NCBI GenBank assembly: GCA_947095585.1
Contig: OX352765.1
Span: forward strand, 28,054,254-28,118,253
Source of the DNA: Nephrocerus scutellatus
Lineage: Eukaryota; Arthropoda; Insecta; Diptera; Pipunculidae
Length of the DNA: 64,000 nt
Direction: 5' to 3'
Below, one piece after another: positions 57,501 through 64,000 of this stretch (position 1 is its first letter; every line of letters begins with the position of its first letter). The notes beneath the pieces are model-generated. The model ran no database searches. It worked only from the letters and a program-made list of their open reading frames with translations, and had not been told where the DNA came from. Made by a program: the position numbers and the translations under genes.

Positions 57501-59129
57501 GTCCGTCGAACATTTTCAGGTTCAAAATTGAGTGACATTTCCAAGGGGATTGGATTCTCTACCTTCGGAGCCATTTTCTTTGGTTTCTTCTTCTAAATGT
57601 ATCGAGATATCGTTGTCATTTCAGGTTAACGTTTGTGGGTTGGCTTAACCTTAAGTGGAATAGAAAATAGCAAAATTTGCGTGCTTCACTGCGAAGTTTG
57701 GAAATTTATTAATTTTATGGGTTCAAGGTTACATTCGCATCTGATGGGTTTTCGCTCAAATTCGATTTGGTCAGATGCAGACGGTTAGATATTCTGTATC
57801 TGACAAAAAGTAACCTTTGCAGTTTGTACTAGAGGTTTGTACTTTTTGTATTGAATCTTATATTGCAATTCATGTTCTACGAAGGAAAAATTATTATCCT
57901 TTCTTACTGATCCCCTCCTTGTCAAAGTTTTTACAATTTAAATCTTCAAGAGTAACTCGTTTGTAGATTTATTTACTAAAAAAACTAAGAAGTTATGGTA
58001 ACAAGTTAGAGATCTCAAATTATTTATATGTAATTGAAATAAAAACAGTAAAACAAATCTGCCATTTTGTCGAATACTTAAGTGGTGCTAATACTTAAGC
58101 ACCAGGCAATTAGTACTAAAATGCCGCAACGACTAGCAACCGTTCTTAATTCATTTAAATTTAAGCCGTAAGCATGAATTCATAGGAGAGAACTTAACAT
58201 TTTTTTTTAAAATCCAACCGCGAATACAAATGATGCAAACTTATTAATTTTTCCTTAGGGATTATATCCTCTTTACACCAGCAGTTAGAAAAATCCAAAA
58301 TGAAGGATGCAGGATATAAATAAAAAATGATCCTTTCCAAGTTTATTTTAGCAACTCACTACTTATTGTTGAATGTCCATTAAATAGCTTCAAATCTTCT
58401 TTTTATCCCTCTTATCCTGGCCCTGACAAGCAAAACCACTTTCTCGTGTTTTCATTTTTCATTTCGGGATCATATTTCCCAAAGAGAATATTTAATCGAA
58501 ATGCGAGCTCGTCCTGAGCTCTGCTAAGCTCCCTTACGACCAGTAAAATTGTTTTCAAGTGAAATGTGAAAAATGCTCTCAATGAAAACTGCGGCGAGTA
58601 TATAATATGGTGGAAACTTTTGCAAACTTTTTGCACACTCACACATTTGATCCAACGCTGAAGTTTTACTATCTTCTTGGAGTAGTTTAAGGAAATTCTT
58701 TTATCCTTGCCTAATGGAGGAAAATTTTATTTGACGGATCGACAGTGGTTTTGCTTTGATTATTTCATGCAAAAAAGAGAGAGCTCTTCATTGTCGAGTG
58801 TGTTGGTTGTTTTCCAAGAATTGCACTCTATTAAGGTTGTCTGGAGGAAAGTGTGTTAAAAAGTTTCTGCGGGGCGTTTATTTCAAAAGAAATGCCATTA
58901 ATTTACACGTTTTAAATGAAAATTCCAGCTTCTCTTGTAGAGGTACCACCTACCTATTGTAAAAATATAGTGATGATGACCACCGAAGAGCTGGACACTT
59001 AGTAACTAACAATTTAGGATGGTTGATAATGTTAATGCAAGTTGGTTGTTTGTTTTTTTTTTGCTCGCATTTGAATTCTATCTAGGAGATGAAAGGTATT
59101 CGTAGGCGCATCTGACCAGATATGACAAA
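54511..59129. other. Long spacer without recognised gene
   Basis: No element or exon recognised. It has a 27-bp direct repeat at 55054-55107 and GC-richer sequence at 54880-55390. Several short frames there (both strands) have no domain. TCATCGTCACCG-type words lie near 57060. Confidence 0.5.
55054..55107. repeat. 27-bp direct tandem repeat
   Basis: AACGAAAGAAGGGTGCCGAC, then TATCAGA, is repeated with two changes (55054-55080, 55081-55107). The period is 9 codons and keeps one plus-strand frame open. Confidence 0.85.
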
Positions 59130-59270
59130 TTGTACTCAAGTTTGGAGAAAAATAGTGTTGGAGACAAAACAGAGCCGTGTGGAACGGCAGCATTTATGCG
59201 ATGAACCGTCCAAAAAAAGTTGTATTGAGCGGTCCAGAAGATAAATTCTAATCTAATGAAACTAAACAAC
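59130..59270 (-). mobile_element. NL1 copy 6, RT box scrap
   Basis: Minus strand reads FWTVHRINAAVPHGSVLSPT, then LFF. This is the NL1 box GFKSNVHRINAGVPQGSVLSPTLF with a few changes. It matches the DNA at the very start of the window, and little else of the element remains. Confidence 0.78.
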
Positions 59271-59439
59271 TAAAGTCGATTTGTTCGAACAGCACGCCTA
59301 TAGCGACATCATAATGACTGTGTGCTATGTGCTGTGTTGCTTTATACGCACTATAATCTATATATACAGTGACTGATACGAAGTGTTACCAAAACAAAAC
59401 GCTACAGAATTTTTATTTTTTGATGAATTTTATTGAATC

Positions 59440-59740
59440 AAAGTATTTTCAGTAGAACGGCCGGGCAAGTAAATCCGGTCGTTTTGCTTGTTCACATATT
59501 GCTCAATAACGAACGGATGACTCATCGGAGAAAACCAAATTCGGCAAATCGCCACTTTCGTGCAAGCGTAACAACTCCTTTGCTCTTTCTTTTTTTTTTG
59601 AGCATCAGTGAGACCAGGCGTTTTTTGGAATTTCAAGGCCTTTAGTCCAAGATGATCTTTCAATATGTGCTGCATTCGTTCGAGCGAAATGTTCACCTCA
59701 CGAACTGGATAAATTGGCTCGCTGGTTTGACAGCAATGAC
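59440..59740 (-). mobile_element. MAR4: Tc1/mariner-superfamily transposase fragment
   Basis: Minus strand: REVNISLERMQHILKDHLGL, KALKFQKTPGLTDAQKKKKE, then HPFVIEQYVNKQNDRIYLPG and RSTEN. The pattern is a helix-turn-helix end (ILKDHLGLKxxKFQKxxGLTDAQKKxR) and the strand after the first catalytic aspartate (FVIEQxVNKQNDRxY), as in insect mariner-like elements. The FSDEK-type block is garbled. It is unlike MAR1 to MAR3. A SINE begins at its 5' side (59755). Confidence 0.85.
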
Positions 59741-59754
59741 AGTCTGAAGTTGGT

Positions 59755-59968
59755 AACACTTTTGGACGCAAATGGAAGGGACCTACAATTTAGGGCCGGA
59801 TACGAATGGCTAATTGAGAAGCATTCCGTGACAAGTCATTACTCTCGGAACATTTGTCACCCATTCGCGAGAGGTGGGACACCGTGCCAAATACTTTTTG
59901 GTGTTACTGGGATTCGAACCACGAACCTGCTAAGTAGCCATGCGCTTTTCCACTGAGCCACGGCGCCC
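59755..59968 (-). mobile_element. tRNA-derived SINE, copy 2
   Basis: Reverse copy of the SINE at 23730. The head at 59968 reads GGGCGCCGTGGCTCAGTGG. Box B is GGTTCGTGGTTCGAATCCC, a better tRNA-like match than in copy 1. The body has GGCACGGTGTCCCACCTCTC, GGGTGACAAATGTTCC and TTGTAGGTCCC, and the tail is GCGTCCAAAAGTG. A duplication is not clear here. It lies against MAR4, probably inserted into it. Confidence 0.92.
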
Positions 59969-60159
59969 ACGATTCTTTTATTGCATAATGCCAATGCTAC
60001 GCTTAGCTTGCGCATGTGTACTTCATTTTGATACCAAAAATCTCGAGGGACCTAGCATAGATATTTACGTAATTTTAATCCAGCATGTAGCGTTGAGATA
60101 CGAGATCAACTCGATGAGCCTGTAATTTGATAGCTCTTTCAGTTTTATAAAAAAAAACG

Positions 60160-60400
60160 TGTTTTAATATTCTCTATATTAAGGTCGGGGGCCCGTGGCT
60201 GGCTAGCTGGCACACCAAAGCTTGTGATCAATTTTTAACCCACTTCCTAAAGCATGATTTCATTAAAACTTTGCACACATGTGTATCTCCGATGACAACA
60301 CTTTCCATTATTTCTATTTTACAAAATTTACCCGATTTTTACATGCATGTGTATCTCCAATGGACAACAGTTTTTTAAAAATTTTATAAAAAAGTACCCG
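60160..60400 (-). repeat. DA interspersed repeat, copy 7
   Basis: Reads ATTCTCTATATTAAGGTCGG, then GCCCGTGGCTGGCTAGCTGG, TTTTTAACCCACTTCCTAAAG, CATTAAAACTTTGCACACATG, TGTATCTCCGATGACAACAC. A second ACATGCATGTGTATCTCCAAT block follows, as in copy 3. It confirms the internal duplication in the longer DA form. Confidence 0.88.
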
Positions 60401-62819
60401 ACTTTTTTCAAATTAATTTTATGAGCTGTTTTCTTACATTGTGATGTATCCCTCTGTCAAAAGGTATTTTTCACACCACCTTAGACGAAAGTGACTGTTT
60501 CCTACACTATAACCTAGCTTCGAAAGTATAGGCATTATCCACAGTAGTGTATTAACATAGAAAACACTTTTGTTATTTGCTGCAGTCTCAGCGAACACAC
60601 ATTCCCACAGTAGTTTTGCATTGCGCATGAGCAGTTTAGCAGAAAAATTGTGTTTGTCGTGTAAGAAATCGCGTACATTACTCGCTGAAAAGTGCCTATA
60701 TGTTCGCCAGTTCTTCAAATAAAGAAAAGGCATTTTGCAAATAAAAAGGAAATTAAAGATGAATATTGCTATGAGCTAAAAGCTTTTACGTTTTTTACGT
60801 TTGCCAAATGCTATAAAAATTGAAAGAAAATATGCCATGAGTATTTAAAATTAACAAACTTTTAAAAAAAAAATAAAGCAAAACATTAGAATTCCCGCTT
60901 TTTTTAACAACAACTGGTCAATTTGGGCTCCGAATTTTCGGTTAAAGTCTTTCTACTTTCTATGGCTTTTTGTGCTTGCTGAAAAGTCTATATTTTTCAA
61001 TATTTATCTGTCTTGATTTACAGCACCGTTCTATCTCTATAAATCACCAATAATTTAAATTTTAGGTGCCTGTAGCAGTGCGCTGTTGTGGTTTTTCTTT
61101 TCAAAATTCTCGGTCAACAAAAGTATCCTTTGTAATTTGTTTATTCCTTCAAAATGCGTCGTATTCGTCAAGGTCGTCTTTGTGTTAATTAGATGAAAAA
61201 TAATTATAAACAATATTAATCATTAAAAAACAAAAATACAAATTTTCACGTGATTTATTGATCAAAAAATTCAAAACAAAATCAAAACAAAAGAAGAAAA
61301 AAACATTTAAAATTTATCGAGATTTCTTAACATTTTATGCGACGCAGTTTACAGTTTTATTTTACATCACCACGCAGTAACAAAAAATAGCAAATTAAGC
61401 AATCTTTAAAAATGGATTAATTTTATTCGAAAAAAAAACCTTTTCAAGTGGACCATGAAAACCATCCAAAATAGCCTGTTACTAATTTTTGTTGTTATAA
61501 AAGGCAGCTCTCCTGAACGTCGGTACTGTCAGTTGTCACATTCCTTGTCACAAACACAAAAGTTAATGGGTTTTTCATTGACTTATTTAAATCCGTTACC
61601 AAAATCTACGGGTAAGCCGTCACAGTGATGGGATTTCGGGATTTCCTGGGTTCCATTGCGGTGTACATTGTGCGTAGTGAAAGCAAATTCGCTTTAACCA
61701 CATTTCAGAAAAATTTATTTGCTTTCGTCGTCGTCATGATGACTGACAGTAGTGTGCTGAACGCCAAATAGAATGTTGTTCCGATCTAACTGTAATGTCA
61801 TCTAATCGAAATCGAAAAATGTATTCTGAGAAATTTGATTTGCTTACTGTCATCGTCATCGTGCTGAGCACGAAAACATATCCGTCAATTGCCAACGGGT
61901 AACAATATAAAGGTTTTGGTTATCTGGTTGAGTGAATGAAAAGCAAAATTTTATTCAACTTTCGTTTATGACTTGCCAATGAAAAGAAAACCAAAAAACC
62001 GACAGAGAAATCTGTACTCCAAACTGCGAATGAAAGTGGAGGAAAATATCCTCCAACGACTTTTTTTTCTTGTTACAAAAGATAGATCCTTGCACAATAT
62101 GCCAATTTTTGTGCCAATATTATACTCAGATAATTAACTGGCAAACGTACTTTCTGTACGTTCTGCACAAGGACGCTCCATTGACTTTAGCAAACTCAAA
62201 TAAAAGTTACGTTCTTTGCCAAGGATGCTTTTGTTTATGTTTTAACGCCGCTCCAAGTTGTGTTTTAGGATTTCGATCATTAAGAAGTAAGTTTACGCTT
62301 CAAACAAAGTTGCTAGCAGAGGGAAATACGAAAATTCCATTAAATAAATACGTACGGACGTGTCTACCTTTTCAACTGGAGTTTTAGTTTGTTGTTGGGA
62401 AAGCATTACGGGATCTTTTATTACTTACAAAGTAGATTAACTTTTGTTCAACAAAGTAAACTCAGTGGGAGGACCTATTCAGAAGGTATCGAAAGTTCAA
62501 TTAATTTTCCTTATTTCTTCTCAATATGTCAGTCGTGTAAAGATTTTGTGACAATTAGTGTCCTGCATTACATTTAGAAAATTTCAGGATCAATTTCTTG
62601 CTGGAACTTTCTGCTGAAGTTTTAGCAAAAAGTATAGGTAAACGAATGTTCTCGATAAAGTGTCGGTTCCCACTTACCGCTTTAAGCTCACCCAAGAGAT
62701 TTGACATAGTCTCCAGTGTTTGAAAGTATTCAGATCTAATTTTAAGTAAATTTTTTTCGTAAAATGGGTTTTTTAATAAGACTTTGATTGAAATCAAATG
62801 TTTTACAGTTCTCTCACTA
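60401..62819. other. Spacer, no gene seen
   Basis: AT-rich, with no recognised domain, splice context or element. Confidence 0.5.
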
Positions 62820-63520
62820 TGACACTATGGTCTCAGTACTCGTAAATTCTGTACTCATAAACCATAACCGTCTAACTCAAGTTAGGACGAAATAGATTTG
62901 TTAGCAGCACAAAACCAAGCTAGCTTAATTCTCTCCTGTTTTTTAGTCGTCTAGCTTAACTTCTTACTTAATTTATGGTCTAAAAACAAAACCACACAAG
63001 TTTGTGCTTGTGTAACTATTAATTTGCCATAATAACCTAAGTCGTAAGAACTTTATATTATTTTACCTCTAATATCTTAACTCGACATATGTCATTTAAG
63101 TTTGTAATATTCAATAATAATATTTTTATCAATAACAAATTAAGTTTAGCTGTTTTTTCTTTTTAATTTTTCTTTCTTTCTATTGTGGAAAAACGTTCTA
63201 TGTCAAGATAATATGTTTTCATTAATGCAAATTTTAAAAAAAAAAAGTTGTTGGCTTAACATCCTAACTCAACTTAAGTTTGGGCACAAAATACATTACG
63301 TATTTTGTTTCCTAACTTGAGTTAGGTTGTTATTCTCCGAGAGAGCTCGGTTCTGTTGTTATTCGCGCTAAAAGAGTGAATTCTTAAGCTTTCCTCATAA
63401 TCTTAACTGAATTTTGAAAGTTAGAAGAAAAAAACCGTGGCCAAACTTGAGTTTGGTTATTATTCCAAATTAAATGAAAATAAAAAGTTGGTATAACTTG
63501 ACTTAAGTGTTTATATTCAG
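62820..63520. repeat. Cluster of AACTTGAGTT/AACTCAAGTT dyads
   Basis: Near-palindromic words: TAACTCAAGTTAGG (62873-62886), CCTAACTCAACTTAAGTTTGGG (63263-63284, 22 bases; core AACTTAAGTT), CCTAACTTGAGTTAGG (63311-63326), and CCAAACTTGAGTTTGG (63441-63456). Each of the last two is followed by a GTT(G/A)TTATTC-type word. It may be a decayed satellite or a set of binding sites. Confidence 0.55.
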
Positions 63521-64000
63521 TGAAGTTCGGTATAAATCGTTTGTTCTTCATCTTTTTTTCGATGCAAGGCAGCATAAATATGTTTTCATAGATTTTCCGA
63601 AGAGGGTTAGTTGTAGAGTTGAATAATTAATGTTACTTTGATATATAAGTATTTAGTCGTCTACTCGATTCTGCATATGGTCTCCCAATAACCAATGTAG
63701 TAGGACACATTACTTTGCTACCGTACCAATGAACTGACTATGACAAGTTGTCCGATCTGATAACAGCAAAAAAATCCCTGTGGCGTAATTAAACCCAACC
63801 AAGCCTGCAATAGTATGTCAGTACTTCAAATATGGTAAAACCAGTTGTTAAAGTATTTAAGTATCGTTCGTATTGGAAATTATGTGGTGTGTGGATATAT
63901 TTTGCATACACGTATTTTTAATTTGATTCTGACGAGTAAAATTCGACGAATTCAGATGCAAAGTAAGAGCAACCTAAAGGTTACCACACACGCTTCGGTA
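63521..64000. other. Spacer to window end
   Basis: No gene or element recognised. Confidence 0.4.

Noticed and set aside
1..64000. CRISPR array, operon or defence-like gene cluster
   Set aside because: No regularly spaced identical repeats with unique spacers, and no compact co-directional genes; the window is eukaryotic repeat-rich DNA.

Overview
The window looks like a piece of a higher dipteran (brachyceran fly, possibly tephritid or drosophilid-like) chromosome. It is AT-rich, almost free of long open frames and crowded with decayed transposable elements. The fly assignment is inference. It rests on the mix of mariner, Jockey-like and RNase-H-bearing non-LTR elements, on short-tetranucleotide interspersed repeats, and on the splice-site style. 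There is no operon, rRNA, canonical tRNA gene or CRISPR array.

Layout. 1-9.5 kb: a broken non-LTR element (my family NL1), an NL3 RT/RNase H fragment fused to a mariner fragment, an NL4 RT fragment, and a decayed mariner (MAR2) with a DB repeat inside it. 11-15 kb: NL2 and NL3 elements with a DA repeat. 17-18.6 kb: DB repeats, a pogo/Tigger-like DNA-binding fragment and a degenerate tandem repeat. 21-27.5 kb: NL5, a tRNA-derived SINE with a perfect duplication, a 71-bp minisatellite split by a 611-bp unknown insert, NL6, and an NL1 copy carrying a 179-bp internal tandem duplication. 27.8-30.8 kb: a long CA run, a DA copy, and a TIR-flanked mariner-like element with a nested hairpin repeat. 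32-33.2 kb: GC-richer, transcript-like sequence. 39-41 kb: a second NL2 copy. 43.1-43.4 kb: the best host coding exon. 45-49 kb: an NL2 endonuclease, and an NL2-like element nested in a DB repeat. 50-52.6 kb: an NL1 copy with a Jockey-like insertion. 54-60 kb: a 41-bp minisatellite, NL1 and mariner fragments, a second SINE and a DA copy.

Host genes. Only one plus-strand exon (43135-43438) is convincing: coding-like codons and a strong donor. A possible short first coding exon (32371-32453) and a GC-rich untranslated-exon-like tract (about 33060-33180) lie upstream. A recursive-splice-like CAG|GTAAG junction (50223/50224) lies downstream, in what would be the same long intron. My working model is that much of the window is introns and 5' regions of one plus-strand gene; its identity is not recognised.

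The most interesting structure is a pair of short repeat families, DA (7 copies) and DB (5 copies). Both share one architecture: an AACTT end block, a variable tetranucleotide microsatellite, then an AACCxACTTC block and a GAAATTTTG block. This suggests two branches of one DINE/Helitron-like non-autonomous group. All element boundaries, family names (NL1-7, MAR1-4, DA, DB) and clade suggestions are from reading by eye, not from database searches.
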